Source: Amycolatopsis vastitatis (GTDB taxonomy: Bacteria > Actinomycetota > Actinomycetes > Mycobacteriales > Pseudonocardiaceae). From it: a stretch of DNA of 59,672 nt. Made by a program: the position numbers and the translations under genes. A model generated the notes under the pieces. It saw only the letters and a list, made by a program, of their open reading frames with translations. It searched no databases and had not been told where the DNA came from. Below are positions 17,107-25,860 of this stretch, piece by piece. Position 1 is the first letter of the stretch. Every line of letters begins with the position of its first letter. Location: positions 1 through 59,672 of the forward strand of contig NZ_NMUL01000024.1 of the NCBI RefSeq assembly GCF_002234595.1, in the 5' to 3' direction.

Positions 17107-17874
17107 GTGCGCACGCCGATCGTCACCTCGCTGCTGCTGGCCGCCGCGCTCGGCGGCTGCGCCGGGGCGCCCGCGCAGGAACCAGGCCCCGAACGCCTCA
17201 CCGTCCAGGTGCTCTCGACCCTGCCCCACGACCCCGCCGCGTTCACCGAAGGCCTCGAGTTCGCCGGCGACACCCTCTACGAAAGCACCGGGCTCGCCGG
17301 GCAGTCGACGCTCACCGCGGGCCCCGCCGGCGGACCGCCGACGACGAGGGCCACGCTGCCCTCGCCGGTCTTCGGCGAGGGCGTCACCGTGCTCGGGCCG
17401 ACGCTCTGGCAGCTCACCTGGCAGGACGGCTTCGCCATCGAACGCGACTCGAAGACCCTCGCCGAGCTCCGCCGCGTGCCCTACCAGGGCGAAGGCTGGG
17501 GCCTGTGCCACCAGGACGGCGGACGGCTGGTGATGAGCAACGGCTCCTCGCGGCTCACCTTCCGCGACCCGAAGACCTTCGCCGCCACCGGCGGCGTCGA
17601 CGTCGGCCGCGACCAGCTCAACGAGCTCGAGTGCGTCGGCGGCGACGTCTACGCAAACGTTTGGCACACCGACACCATCCTGCGCGTCGACGCCGCGACC
17701 GGACGCGTCACCGGGACCATCGACGCTGGTCAGCTGCGTGCCCAAGTGAACGCGACGGGCGCCGAAGACGTGCTCAACGGTATCGCCGCGATCCCCGGAA
17801 CCGGCGACTTCCTCCTCACGGGGAAGCAGTGGCCGGTCACGTTCCGGGTGAGGTTTGTCCCGGTACCGGCGTGA
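17107..17874 (+). CDS. glutaminyl-peptide cyclotransferase lipoprotein
   Basis: A 255-residue protein of the plant-type glutamine cyclotransferase family, a five-bladed propeller that converts N-terminal Gln to pyroglutamate. It starts at GTG 17107 with a lipoprotein signal ending in a lipobox (LGGCAG, Cys18), so it is probably anchored outside the membrane. Family motifs are visible: HDPAAFTEGLEFAGDTLYES, GEGWGLCHQDGGRLVMSNG, LNELECVGGDVYANVWHTD and the C-terminal LNGIAAIPGTGDFLLTGKQW. Length is typical. It is divergent from the DUF3027 gene (51 bases). Confidence 0.92.
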   Translation: MRTPIVTSLLLAAALGGCAGAPAQEPGPERLTVQVLSTLPHDPAAFTEGLEFAGDTLYESTGLAGQSTLTAGPAGGPPTTRATLPSPVFGEGVTVLGPTLWQLTWQDGFAIERDSKTLAELRRVPYQGEGWGLCHQDGGRLVMSNGSSRLTFRDPKTFAATGGVDVGRDQLNELECVGGDVYANVWHTDTILRVDAATGRVTGTIDAGQLRAQVNATGAEDVLNGIAAIPGTGDFLLTGKQWPVTFRVRFVPVPA

Positions 17875-17924
17875 AAGCACGGATGAGCAGGCGGAACCGG
17901 CCCCCGGTAAGGCAGGATTGAGAC

Positions 17925-19802
17925 GTGGCACTCTTCGGCTCCCGCTCCGACGGCACTCCGCCGGGGCAGCCGCGCGGCCGGAAGTCCAAGCGGCGCTGGA
18001 CCCCGGAGCCCGGCGCGACGCAGGCCAAGCCGTGGCGGGAGGCCGCCGCGCCACCCCGCGCCGAGCACACCCGCGTCGAGCACCACAGCGCGCCTCCCCC
18101 GACCCGCGTCGAACGGCCTGTCCCGCGCGGTGGTTACCGCGAAGAAGCCGGGCCGAACGCGAACGAGGCCCCGACCGCCGCCACGCCGCGGGGGCACCGT
18201 CCGCCGCCCCCGCGCGGGGCACGGCCGTACGACCCGCACCGCACCGAGCCCGTCCGCCGGGAGCCACCCGGCTTCTACCAGGGCGAACGCCATCCCGGCA
18301 GCGGCGAATACGAGCACTACGACACCGGCGGCTACGCGGGCGAACCGCGTCCGCCGGAGCCCGAGCCGCCGCGGGAGGAACCGCGGACGCCGGGTGGCAC
18401 GCCGAAGATGCCGAAGAAGATCACCGTCACGCGGGTGGCCGCGATGCGCAGCCGTCAGCTGACCGGCCAGGCCGTCGACGCCTTCCAGCGCGCGACGAAG
18501 GCCGACGGCGCCGAGAAGTCCGGCCTCACCTCGCTGACCTACGCCGTGATGCTGAACTACGCCAGCGACGCGGCGATGGCGATCGCGCTGGCCAACACCC
18601 TCTTCTTCGCCGCGACCAGCGGCGAGAGCAAGGGCAAGGTGGCGCTCTACCTGCTCATCACGATCGCGCCGTTCGCGCTGGTCGCGCCGGTGATCGGGCC
18701 CGCGCTCGACAAGGTGCAGCGCGGCAGGCGGCTGGCGATGTGCGCGTCTTCGATCGGCCAGGGGCTGATGGCCGTCGTGATGGCGCTGCACTTCGACGAC
18801 TGGCTGCTCTACCCGGCCGCGCTCGGGATGATGGTGCTGTCGAAGTCGTTCACCGTGCTCAAGGCCGCGGTGACGCCCCGGGTGCTGCCGTCGGAGATCA
18901 CGCTCTCCAAGACCAACGCCCGGCTCACGACGTTCGGGCTGGTCGCCGCCGGCGTGTTCGGCGCGCTGGCCAGCGGCGTCAACGCGATCACCGGCTCGGC
19001 GGGCGCGCTGTGGTTCACGGCGCTGATCTGCGTCGCCGCCGCCGTGCAGTCGATGCGGATCCCGGCGTGGGTGGAGGCGACCGAGGGCGAGGTCCCGACG
19101 TCGCTGTGGGCCCACCCGAAGGAGAAGAAGCGGCGCCAGCCGATGGGCCGCCACATCGTCGTCGCGCTGTGGGGCAACGGCTCGGTGCGCGTGCTCACCG
19201 GGTTCCTCATGATGTTCGCCGCGTTCGCGGTCAAGGCGCAGACCGAGGGCAGCGGGCAGACGCCGTTCATGCAGCTGCTGCTGCTCGGCGTCATCGGCGT
19301 CGCGGCGGGCGCCGGCGGGTTCCTCGGCAACGCGCTGGGCTCGCGCCTGCACTTCGGCAGCCCCGACCAGGTGATCGTCGGGTGTGTGGCGGGCTGCGTG
19401 CTGGCCGCGCTGGTCGCGACCGTGCTGCCCGGCCTGGCCACGGCCGCGATCGTCGGCCTGATCGGCGCCACCGCCAGCGCGCTGGCGAAGATCAGCCTCG
19501 ACGCCGTCATCCAGGAAGACCTGCCCGAGGAGTCGCGCGCGTCCGCGTTCGGCCGCTCGGAAACCGTGCTGCAGCTGGCCTGGTGCCTCGGCGGGGCGGT
19601 CGGCCTGCTGCTGCCGCCGACGTACTGGATCGGCTTCCTGGTGATCACGATCGTGCTGGCCATCGGGTGTGCGCAGACGTACCTGGTCCAGCGCGGGGGC
19701 TCGCTCGTGCCGGGACTCGGCGGCGACCGGCCGCTGCGCCCCGAGCCGACCGGCAGCTTCCCGGCCCAGGGCCTGCCCGGGGACGCGGCGCCCCGCCGGT
19801 AG
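17925..19802 (+). CDS. MFS transporter with long disordered N terminus
   Basis: A 625-residue protein starting at GTG 17925. The first about 165 residues are charged, Pro/Arg-rich and probably disordered; the transporter part then shows about 12 hydrophobic segments (from TYAVMLNYASDAAMAIALAN to YWIGFLVITIVLAIGCAQTYL). It is a conserved actinobacterial MFS protein of unknown substrate; no typical motif A of drug exporters is evident. The DUF2771 lipoprotein gene follows after 10 bases and is likely in the same transcript. Confidence 0.85.
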   Translation: MALFGSRSDGTPPGQPRGRKSKRRWTPEPGATQAKPWREAAAPPRAEHTRVEHHSAPPPTRVERPVPRGGYREEAGPNANEAPTAATPRGHRPPPPRGARPYDPHRTEPVRREPPGFYQGERHPGSGEYEHYDTGGYAGEPRPPEPEPPREEPRTPGGTPKMPKKITVTRVAAMRSRQLTGQAVDAFQRATKADGAEKSGLTSLTYAVMLNYASDAAMAIALANTLFFAATSGESKGKVALYLLITIAPFALVAPVIGPALDKVQRGRRLAMCASSIGQGLMAVVMALHFDDWLLYPAALGMMVLSKSFTVLKAAVTPRVLPSEITLSKTNARLTTFGLVAAGVFGALASGVNAITGSAGALWFTALICVAAAVQSMRIPAWVEATEGEVPTSLWAHPKEKKRRQPMGRHIVVALWGNGSVRVLTGFLMMFAAFAVKAQTEGSGQTPFMQLLLLGVIGVAAGAGGFLGNALGSRLHFGSPDQVIVGCVAGCVLAALVATVLPGLATAAIVGLIGATASALAKISLDAVIQEDLPEESRASAFGRSETVLQLAWCLGGAVGLLLPPTYWIGFLVITIVLAIGCAQTYLVQRGGSLVPGLGGDRPLRPEPTGSFPAQGLPGDAAPRR

Positions 19803-19812
19803 GCTCCGGCCC

Positions 19813-20289
19813 ATGCGACGTTCCCGGGTGGTGGCCCTGCTTGCGGCCGGTGGGTTCGCGGTGGCCGGCTGCTCGGCGCCCGGCCCGGCCGAGGTCACCT
19901 TCTACGCCGACGGCCACACGATCAACACGACGCCGGTGCTCACGTGCGACTACTCGCAGAAGCTCGCGCAGCCGTGCAGCGCGAAGGGCACGACGCAGAC
20001 GCTGAAGGTCCGCCCGGGCAAGCCGGTCCAGATCTCGGTGCCCGGCGAGGTCGCCGACGCGCCGTGGCAGATCGTCTACGAGTACGTCACCCCGCGGGGC
20101 GAGTACAAGCAGAGCGACCCGATCCCGTTCACATCGCTGGACCGCTACGCCTACACGGTCACGCCGCCGACGCCCGCCGACCGCATCTCGGCGGTGGACG
20201 TGCAAAAGTACACGGCCGTGCTCAACGCGGACACCGGCGAGTCCGGCCTGCTGCCCAGCGACGTCTGGGGCCTGCGGCTCGAGGCTTAG
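19813..20289 (+). CDS. DUF2771 lipoprotein
   Basis: A 158-residue protein with an N-terminal lipoprotein signal (MRRSRVVALLAAGGFAVAGC, lipobox AGCS) and a small extracellular beta-rich domain (EVTFYADGHTINTTPVLTCD; VQISVPGEVADAPWQIVYEY) matching the actinobacterial DUF2771 family. Two conserved cysteines in the domain may form a disulfide. The longer frame from 19669 lies inside the MFS gene and is not used. It follows the MFS gene by 10 bases, suggesting a functional link at the membrane. Function unknown. Confidence 0.85.
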   Translation: MRRSRVVALLAAGGFAVAGCSAPGPAEVTFYADGHTINTTPVLTCDYSQKLAQPCSAKGTTQTLKVRPGKPVQISVPGEVADAPWQIVYEYVTPRGEYKQSDPIPFTSLDRYAYTVTPPTPADRISAVDVQKYTAVLNADTGESGLLPSDVWGLRLEA

Positions 20290-20299
20290 GGGTCCCGCT

Positions 20300-20686
20300 T
20301 TAGGGGTCGATGTCCCGGGCGACGGCGCGCATGATCTCGGCGATCTGCTTGGTGTGCTTGCGGTCCGGGTAGCGGTTGCGCCGCAGGTCCGGCTGCACCT
20401 TGAGCTCCAGCAGCTTGATCATGTCCTCGATCAGGCCGTGCAGCTCCTCGGCGGGGCGGCGGCGCGCCTCGGCCACGGACGGCGGCGGGTCGAGCAGCCG
20501 GACGGAGAGGGCCTGGGGCCCGCGGCGGCCGTCGGCGACGCCGAACTCGAGCCGTTGTCCGGCCTTGAGCCCCTCGACGCCCTGCGGCAGCGCGGCCTTG
20601 CGAATGTAGACGTCGGCGCCACCGTCCTGCGTGACGAACCCGAACCCCTTCTCCGCGTCGTACCACTTGACCTTGCCGGTCGGCAC
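20300..20686 (-). CDS. cold-shock domain protein with C-terminal extension
   Basis: A 128-residue protein with an N-terminal cold-shock domain: TGKVKWYDAEKGFGFVTQ carries RNP1 (KGFGF), and DVYIRKAALP is the RNP2 region, although the usual VFVH is replaced by VYIR. It therefore probably binds single-stranded nucleic acid. The C-terminal half (about residues 70-128) is a helical extension (ELHGLIEDMIKLLELKVQPD) found in an actinobacterial subgroup of about 130 residues. GTG 20686 begins the domain, but GAGGGA lies only 1-2 bases before it; GTG 20695 is an alternative start. Confidence 0.87.
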   Translation of the reverse strand: MPTGKVKWYDAEKGFGFVTQDGGADVYIRKAALPQGVEGLKAGQRLEFGVADGRRGPQALSVRLLDPPPSVAEARRRPAEELHGLIEDMIKLLELKVQPDLRRNRYPDRKHTKQIAEIMRAVARDIDP

Positions 20687-20817
20687 TTCCCTCACCAGTC
20701 TTTCTGCTGTCCGCTCACGACGAACGCGCCCGGGGCGTACCCAGGGCGCGCTCCTGAAAGGGTATCTCGCCACAGGCCCTGGGGAGAAGTCGATACCGGC
20801 GGATACCCTCTTGCGTC

Positions 20818-21054
20818 ATGAAGACGAGGACGAAGGAGGCCGGCGTGGCCGCTCCCGGCAAACCGTTCCTGATGCGCGTCGGCATCGGGTTGTTCGGCCT
20901 CGGCATGATCGCCGTGCTGGCGGTGTTCATCATGTTCGCCGCCGGGCTGGAGAACCTGCCGATCTGGCTGTCCGTCGCCGCCGGTGTCATCACGCCGCTG
21001 GGCCTGCTGCTGGGCTTGATCGCGCTGGTCCTGGAAGCGCGGGCCAAGAACTAG
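20818..21054 (+). CDS. small two-helix membrane protein
   Basis: A 78-residue protein with two hydrophobic segments (VGIGLFGLGMIAVLAVFIMF and LSVAAGVITPLGLLLGLIAL) joined by a short loop, with a basic N terminus and C terminus. No family recognised; similar small proteins are common in Pseudonocardiaceae. It stops in the same CTAG as the convergent HAD gene. It is divergent from the cold-shock protein gene. Confidence 0.75.
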   Translation: MKTRTKEAGVAAPGKPFLMRVGIGLFGLGMIAVLAVFIMFAAGLENLPIWLSVAAGVITPLGLLLGLIALVLEARAKN

Positions 21055-21668
21055 GCGACCGCCGCGAACGTCTTCTCGAACCACTCCGGGAACTCCGTCA
21101 GCGACTCGAACACCACCTCCGCTCCTTCGCTCAGCAGGAGCGTGCGGTCGCACGGCCCGGTGGTGACGCCGACCGGGATCGCCCCGGCCGCGAGGGCACC
21201 GCGGATGTCGCCGGCGTGATCTCCGACATACACCCGGGCGTCGTGCGCCAGGAGCGCCTCGGCCTTCTGCGTCGACCACAGCTCGCCGACGACCTCGTCG
21301 ACGTCCAGCCCGAGCGCGTCCACGTGCAGCTGCGCGTTGGGCCCGTACTTCCCGGTGACGACCAGCGTGCGCCCGCCCGCGGCCCGCACCGCGCGGAGGG
21401 ACTCGACCGCGCCCGGCAGCGCGACCGTGCTCGGCACGACCACCTCGGGGTACATCGCGCGGAACCGGTCGACGAGCCCGGGGATGCGTTCCTCAGGCGC
21501 TTCGAAGCCGCGCAGGATGTCGTCGAGCGGCGGCCCGAGGTTGGCCGCGAACGCGTCGCCGTCCAGCGGCAAGCCGGATTCGACGCCGAGCGCGTTCATC
21601 GCCGCGGCCATGCCCGGCCGCGCGTCGATCAGTGTCATGTCGAGGTCAAACCCCACCGTGATGCCCAC
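21051..21668 (-). CDS. HAD family hydrolase
   Basis: A 205-residue phosphatase-like protein of the haloacid dehalogenase superfamily. Motif I is FDLDMTLIDAR with both aspartates, motif II is the Thr in LVVTGKYG, and motif IV is VYVGDHAGDIRGALAAG. A helical cap domain lies between motifs I and II, placing it in subclass I (phosphoglycolate phosphatase/beta-phosphoglucomutase type). Substrate unknown. GTG 21668 is taken as start because the domain begins there; GTG 21677 is possible. It shares a CTAG stop with the convergent small membrane protein. Confidence 0.85.
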   Translation of the reverse strand: MGITVGFDLDMTLIDARPGMAAAMNALGVESGLPLDGDAFAANLGPPLDDILRGFEAPEERIPGLVDRFRAMYPEVVVPSTVALPGAVESLRAVRAAGGRTLVVTGKYGPNAQLHVDALGLDVDEVVGELWSTQKAEALLAHDARVYVGDHAGDIRGALAAGAIPVGVTTGPCDRTLLLSEGAEVVFESLTEFPEWFEKTFAAVA

Positions 21669-21727
21669 AACCCACACGCTACTGGCCACCACCGACAGTT
21701 TTACACCCAAACCGATCATGTACAGCG

Positions 21728-21756
21728 CCTTGACAGCGGCGCGATCTGTGTCAAGG
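21728..21756. promoter_or_regulatory. inverted repeat in front of tetR-R2lox operon
   Basis: Perfect 8-base arms (CCTTGACA and TGTCAAGG) separated by 13 bases, ending 7 bases before the tetR start. The left arm contains a consensus -35 TTGACA, so a bound repressor would block the promoter. Candidate autoregulatory operator. Confidence 0.55.
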
Positions 21757-21763
21757 TGAGGGT

Positions 21764-22363
21764 GTGACCAGCTTCACTGACCGGACCAAGGCGTCCCTCC
21801 GGGAAGCCCTGCTCGACGCCGCCGCCGACCTGCTGCCGGACCGGGGTCACGCGGGCCTGCGGATGGCCGACGTCGCGGCCAGGGCCGGCGTGAGCAGGCA
21901 GACGGTCTACAACGAGTTCGGGAACAAGGCGGCGCTGACCCAGGCGGTGGCGCTGCGCACCGCGTCGGAGTTCCTCGACGGGATCCGGCAGCGGTTCCAA
22001 ACGGCGGACGGGCTCCTGGCGGGCATCCACCACGCCGTCGTCTACACGATCGAGCACGCGCGGGAGAACCGCCTGGTCGCGGCGGCGCTCGGCACGGAAG
22101 CCGCCGAGGACCTGCTGCCGCTGCTCACGACCAAGGGCGAGCCGATCCTCAGCGCGGCCACGGACCTCGCCGCCGAGCAGTACCTGGAGTTCGAACCCCG
22201 GCTGCCCGCCGAGGCGGCCGCCCTGCTCGCGGAGACCGTCGTGCGGCTTTCGCTGTCGCACCTGGTCCTCCCGACGCACTCGGCGGCGGAGGCGGCGGAC
22301 GCCGTCACCGCGGTCATGGAACCCGCCATCCGCCAATTCGTCCACAATGGAGTGAACCGATGA
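21764..22363 (+). CDS. TetR family regulator of the R2lox gene
   Basis: A 199-residue regulator starting at GTG 21764. The helix-turn-helix is at about residues 31-60 (LRMADVAARAGVSRQTVYNE, then FGNKAALTQAVA). The C-terminal domain is the helical ligand-binding type. Its stop overlaps the start of the next gene by 4 bases (ATGA), so it is co-translated with the R2lox protein. The neighbouring acyl-CoA ligase suggests a lipid-like effector, but this is inference. Confidence 0.9.
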   Translation: MTSFTDRTKASLREALLDAAADLLPDRGHAGLRMADVAARAGVSRQTVYNEFGNKAALTQAVALRTASEFLDGIRQRFQTADGLLAGIHHAVVYTIEHARENRLVAAALGTEAAEDLLPLLTTKGEPILSAATDLAAEQYLEFEPRLPAEAAALLAETVVRLSLSHLVLPTHSAAEAADAVTAVMEPAIRQFVHNGVNR

Positions 22364-23328
22364 CCGACACGCTCCCGGAGCTCCGGACCGGTTTTTCCTC
22401 GCTGCGCAAGGGCGGGCTGAACTGGGACTCCTTCCCGCTGCGGCTGTTCGCCAAGGGCAACAAGAAGTTCTGGAACCCGGCCGACATCGACTTCAGCCAC
22501 GAACGCGAAGGCTGGGACAAGCTCAACCCGGAGCAGCAGCGAAGCACGACGTACCTCGTCGCGCAGTTCATCGCCGGCGAAGAGGCGGTCACCGAGGACA
22601 TCCAGCCGTTCATGCGGGCGATGTCGGCGACCGGCCGGTTCGGCGACGAGATGTACCTCACCCAGTTCTGCTTCGAGGAAGCCAAGCACACGGAAGTGTT
22701 CCGGCGCTGGATGGACGCGGTCGGGCTGACCGACGACCTCCACCCGTACGTCGCCGAGAACCCCCACTACCGCAAGCTGTTCTACGAAGAGCTCCCGCAG
22801 TCGCTGCGGGCGCTGGAGGACGATCCCAGCCCGCTCAACCAGATCCGCGCGAGCGTGACGTACAACCACGTCATCGAGGGCAGCCTCGCGCTGACCGGCT
22901 ACTACTCGTGGCAGCTGATCTGCACCCAGCACGACATCCTGCCGGGCATGCAGGAACTGGTCCGCCGCATCGGCGACGACGAGCGCCGCCACATGGCCTG
23001 GGGCACGTTCACCTGCCGGCGGCACGTCGCCGCGGACGACTCGCTGTGGGACGCCGTGCAGCAGCGGATGGGCGAGCTGCTGCCGCACGCGCTCAACATG
23101 ATCCAGTGGGTGCAGGACCAGTTCGAGGAACTGCCGTTCGACAACGACCCGCAGGAGATCGTCCAGTACGCGGCGGACCGGGCGCAGCGCCGACTGGGCG
23201 CGATCGAGTCGGCACGCGGGATGCCGGTCGAGCAGATCGACCTCGACTACTCGCCCGAGCACCTCGAGGAGACGTTCGGCGAGGAAGACGCCAAAGCGAT
23301 CGCGGAAGCCGCCGCCGCGGTCGGCTGA
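22360..23328 (+). CDS. R2-like ligand-binding oxidase (R2lox)
   Basis: A 322-residue ferritin-like protein resembling the ribonucleotide reductase small subunit but of the R2lox class, which carries a Mn/Fe cofactor and binds a fatty acid. All six metal ligands are present, at +6 relative to the M. tuberculosis protein Rv0233: Glu74, Glu107, His110, Glu173, Glu208 and His211. The Val77 and Tyr168 pair known to form the ether cross-link is also kept. The pairing with a true NrdB is excluded because there is no large subunit gene nearby and because the cross-link pair replaces the radical-tyrosine setting. Physiological reaction unknown. It follows tetR with a 4-base overlap. Confidence 0.92.
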   Translation: MTDTLPELRTGFSSLRKGGLNWDSFPLRLFAKGNKKFWNPADIDFSHEREGWDKLNPEQQRSTTYLVAQFIAGEEAVTEDIQPFMRAMSATGRFGDEMYLTQFCFEEAKHTEVFRRWMDAVGLTDDLHPYVAENPHYRKLFYEELPQSLRALEDDPSPLNQIRASVTYNHVIEGSLALTGYYSWQLICTQHDILPGMQELVRRIGDDERRHMAWGTFTCRRHVAADDSLWDAVQQRMGELLPHALNMIQWVQDQFEELPFDNDPQEIVQYAADRAQRRLGAIESARGMPVEQIDLDYSPEHLEETFGEEDAKAIAEAAAAVG

Positions 23329-23337
23329 CACGCCGGT

Positions 23338-24996
23338 TCAGGCGTGCTTGGTCCCGGCTGCTTTCTCCAGGCCGAGCAGGGTGATCGACTTCTCGCGCAT
23401 CTCGACCTTGCGCACCTTGCCGGTCACCGTCATCGGGAACTCGTCGACGACGTGGACGTACCTCGGGATCTTGTAGTGCGCCAGCTTGCCGCTGCAGAAC
23501 TCGCGCACTTTTTCGGCCGTCAACGGCGAAGCGCCTTCACGCATCCGGACCCAGGCCATCAGCTCTTCGCCGTACTTCTCGTCGGGGACGCCGATGACCT
23601 GCGCGTCGAGGATGTCCGGGTGGGTGTAGAGGAACTCCTCGATCTCGCGCGGGTAGAGGTTCTCGCCGCCGCGGATGACCATGTCCTTGATGCGGCCGGT
23701 GATGTTGACGTACCCGTCGCCGTCCATGACCGCCAGGTCGCCGGTGTGCATCCAGCGGGCGGCATCGATCGCTTCGGCCGTCTTGTCCGGTTGTTCCCAG
23801 TACCCGAGCATCACCGAGTACCCGCGCGTGCACAGCTCGCCCGGCTCGCCGCGCGGGACCGTCAGGCCGGATTCGGGGTCGACGACCTTGACCTCCAGGT
23901 GCGGCCCGACCCGCCCGACCGTCGACACGCGACGCTCGACCGAGTCGTCGGCGCGCGTCTGCGTCGACACCGGGGACGTCTCGGTCATGCCGTAGCAGAT
24001 GGACACCTCGCTCATCCCCATCCGGTCGATGACCTGCTTCATCACCTCGACCGGGCAGGGCGAGCCCGCCATGATCCCGGTGCGCAGCGACGACAGGTCG
24101 AACTCGCCGAAGTCGGGGTGGTTGAGCTCGGCGATGAACATCGTCGGCACGCCGTAGAGCGACGTGCACCGCTCGGCGGCGACGGCTTCGAGCGTCGCGC
24201 GCGGGTCGAACGCCGGAGCCGGGATGACCATGCACGCGCCGTGGCTGGTGCAGGCCAGGTTGCCCATCACCATGCCGAAGCAGTGGTAGAAGGGCACGGG
24301 GATGCACACCTTGTCTTCTTCGGTGTAGTTGCAGAGCTCGCCGACGAAGTAGCCGTTGTTGAGGATGTTGTGGTGGCTCAGCGTGGCGCCCTTGGGGAAG
24401 CCCGTGGTCCCGGACGTGTACTGGATGTTGATCGGGTCGTCGGCCGACAGCCCGGCCTGCAGGTGCGCGAGCCGGGCGGGGTCCCCGCGCCGTCCGGCGT
24501 CCATCAGCTCCCGCCAGCTCTCGCCGCCGAGCACCACGACGTGCTCCAGCCGCGCGCACTTCTCGCGCACTTCTTCGACCATCGCGGGGTAGTCGGAGGT
24601 CTTGAACTCGTCCGACGCCACCAGCAGCCGGATCCCGGCCTGGTTGAGCACGTACTCCAGTTCGTGCGACCGGTAGGCGGGGTTGATGTTGACCAGGATC
24701 GCGCCGATCTTCGCCGTCGCGTACTGGAGGAAGGTCCACTCCGCCCGGTTCGGCGACCAGATCCCCACCCGGTCGCCCTTGCCGATGCCCTGCGCGACCA
24801 GCCCGAGCGCGAGCGTGTTCACCTCGCCCGCCAGCTCCCGGTAGGTCCACCGCCCGCCGCCGGCCCGGTCCACCAGCGCGTCCCGGTCCCCGAACGCGGC
24901 CACCGTCCGGTCGAAGTTGTCGCCGATCGTGTCCCCGAGCAGCGGGACCTCCGAAATCCCCGAGGCGTAACTCGGCCGGGCGGGCGCGTCAGGCAT
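23338..24996 (-). CDS. long-chain acyl-CoA ligase (AMP-binding)
   Basis: A 552-residue acyl-activating enzyme that forms acyl-CoA from a fatty or aryl acid, ATP and CoA. The phosphate loop is at 193-206 (YTSGTTGFPKGATL); further signatures are GMTETSPVS, WMHTGDLAVMDGDGYVNITG, the hinge DMVIRGGENLYPREIE and the C-terminal catalytic lysine region TVTGKVRKVEM. The order and length fit the FadD35/medium-to-long-chain group. It is convergent with the R2lox gene (9 bases apart), so it is not in that operon, though both concern fatty acids. Confidence 0.92.
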   Translation of the reverse strand: MPDAPARPSYASGISEVPLLGDTIGDNFDRTVAAFGDRDALVDRAGGGRWTYRELAGEVNTLALGLVAQGIGKGDRVGIWSPNRAEWTFLQYATAKIGAILVNINPAYRSHELEYVLNQAGIRLLVASDEFKTSDYPAMVEEVREKCARLEHVVVLGGESWRELMDAGRRGDPARLAHLQAGLSADDPINIQYTSGTTGFPKGATLSHHNILNNGYFVGELCNYTEEDKVCIPVPFYHCFGMVMGNLACTSHGACMVIPAPAFDPRATLEAVAAERCTSLYGVPTMFIAELNHPDFGEFDLSSLRTGIMAGSPCPVEVMKQVIDRMGMSEVSICYGMTETSPVSTQTRADDSVERRVSTVGRVGPHLEVKVVDPESGLTVPRGEPGELCTRGYSVMLGYWEQPDKTAEAIDAARWMHTGDLAVMDGDGYVNITGRIKDMVIRGGENLYPREIEEFLYTHPDILDAQVIGVPDEKYGEELMAWVRMREGASPLTAEKVREFCSGKLAHYKIPRYVHVVDEFPMTVTGKVRKVEMREKSITLLGLEKAAGTKHA

Positions 24997-25068
24997 GGTG
25001 CCTCCTGAAGTCGACGGTGACTCGCCGAGTCTAGGAAGCGAACCCGCTCGTGGCGACTGCTCGGAGTC

Positions 25069-25860
25069 TCACTTCGCCCGGCTGAAGCGGCCTTGGAGCG
25101 CGTGTGAGCCGCCGGCGGACGTCGCTTGCACCGCGTAGCTGTCGGAACCGGCGTCCCGCGTGCCGGCGATGTGGTTGTACTGGACGGCGAAGAACTGCTG
25201 CGCGGCCGGCACGGTTCGGCCCGGCTTGAGCTCCCAGCGGTAGACCACGACGCCGTCACTCTCCTGCGCGGTGACGGTGAAGTCGTCGGCGGGCCCGGTC
25301 TGCCACTGGCCGGTGCTCTGCACGCCACCGGTCTGCGCGACGCGCACTTCGACCGTGAGCGCGGTCAGCGGCTGGGCGACGTCGAGCGTGAGGTTGCCCT
25401 GGGCCCAGTAGACAGTGCTGTGCGGATCGATGGAGCCCTGCGCCGACAACGGCCCGTCCGAGACCCGGCTGCCGGCCGGTGCGGCCTGGTCGGTGCTGCT
25501 CGGCGACGGCCGGGCTGTGGTCGTCCGGCCGGGGTGGCCCGGCGCGGGCGGCGGAGCCGAGCCACCGGTGGAGCTCGAGGGTGGCGTGGCGCTCGTGGTC
25601 GGGACGGTGAGCGTGATCTCGCCGTCCGGGCGTGCCGGCGCGGTCTGGCCGCTTCCGGCGACGGCGAGACCGGCGACGGCCAGGATGCCCGCCGCGGCGG
25701 AGCCCGCGAGCACCACTTTGGGCCATGACCTCGCGATGCCCGGCCGCCGCGGGACGGCGGTGCCGCCCATGCCGCGGTGCACGCGGGCCAGCATCCGGTC
25801 GCGGTCGGGCTGGTGTGCCTCGGCGGCCTCGCGCAGCCGCCTGCCGATGTCCTCGTTCAC
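25069..25860 (-). CDS. membrane-anchored partner of ECF sigma factor
   Basis: A 263-residue protein starting at GTG 25860, which has GAGGAGGAG upstream and overlaps the stop of the sigma-factor gene by 4 bases. The N-terminal 47 residues are cytoplasmic and helical (NEDIGRRLREAAEAHQPDRD), a membrane helix covers about 48-70, then a Ser/Thr/Pro-rich linker and an extracellular beta domain from about 125 to the end (STVYWAQGNLTLDVAQPLTA). The layout is that of an anti-sigma or signal-receiving membrane protein, but no zinc-binding anti-sigma motif is visible, so the role is inferred from context. Confidence 0.75.
   Translation of the reverse strand: MNEDIGRRLREAAEAHQPDRDRMLARVHRGMGGTAVPRRPGIARSWPKVVLAGSAAAGILAVAGLAVAGSGQTAPARPDGEITLTVPTTSATPPSSSTGGSAPPPAPGHPGRTTTARPSPSSTDQAAPAGSRVSDGPLSAQGSIDPHSTVYWAQGNLTLDVAQPLTALTVEVRVAQTGGVQSTGQWQTGPADDFTVTAQESDGVVVYRWELKPGRTVPAAQQFFAVQYNHIAGTRDAGSDSYAVQATSAGGSHALQGRFSRAK

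Noticed and set aside
17056..18267. Extension of the DUF3027 frame upstream of 17055
   Set aside because: It runs over the start of the glutaminyl cyclase gene on the other strand and adds no conserved sequence; the DUF3027 domain starts at 17055.
22360..23328. Ribonucleotide reductase small subunit NrdB
   Set aside because: The Val77-Tyr168 cross-link pair and absence of a large subunit nearby place it in the R2lox class.
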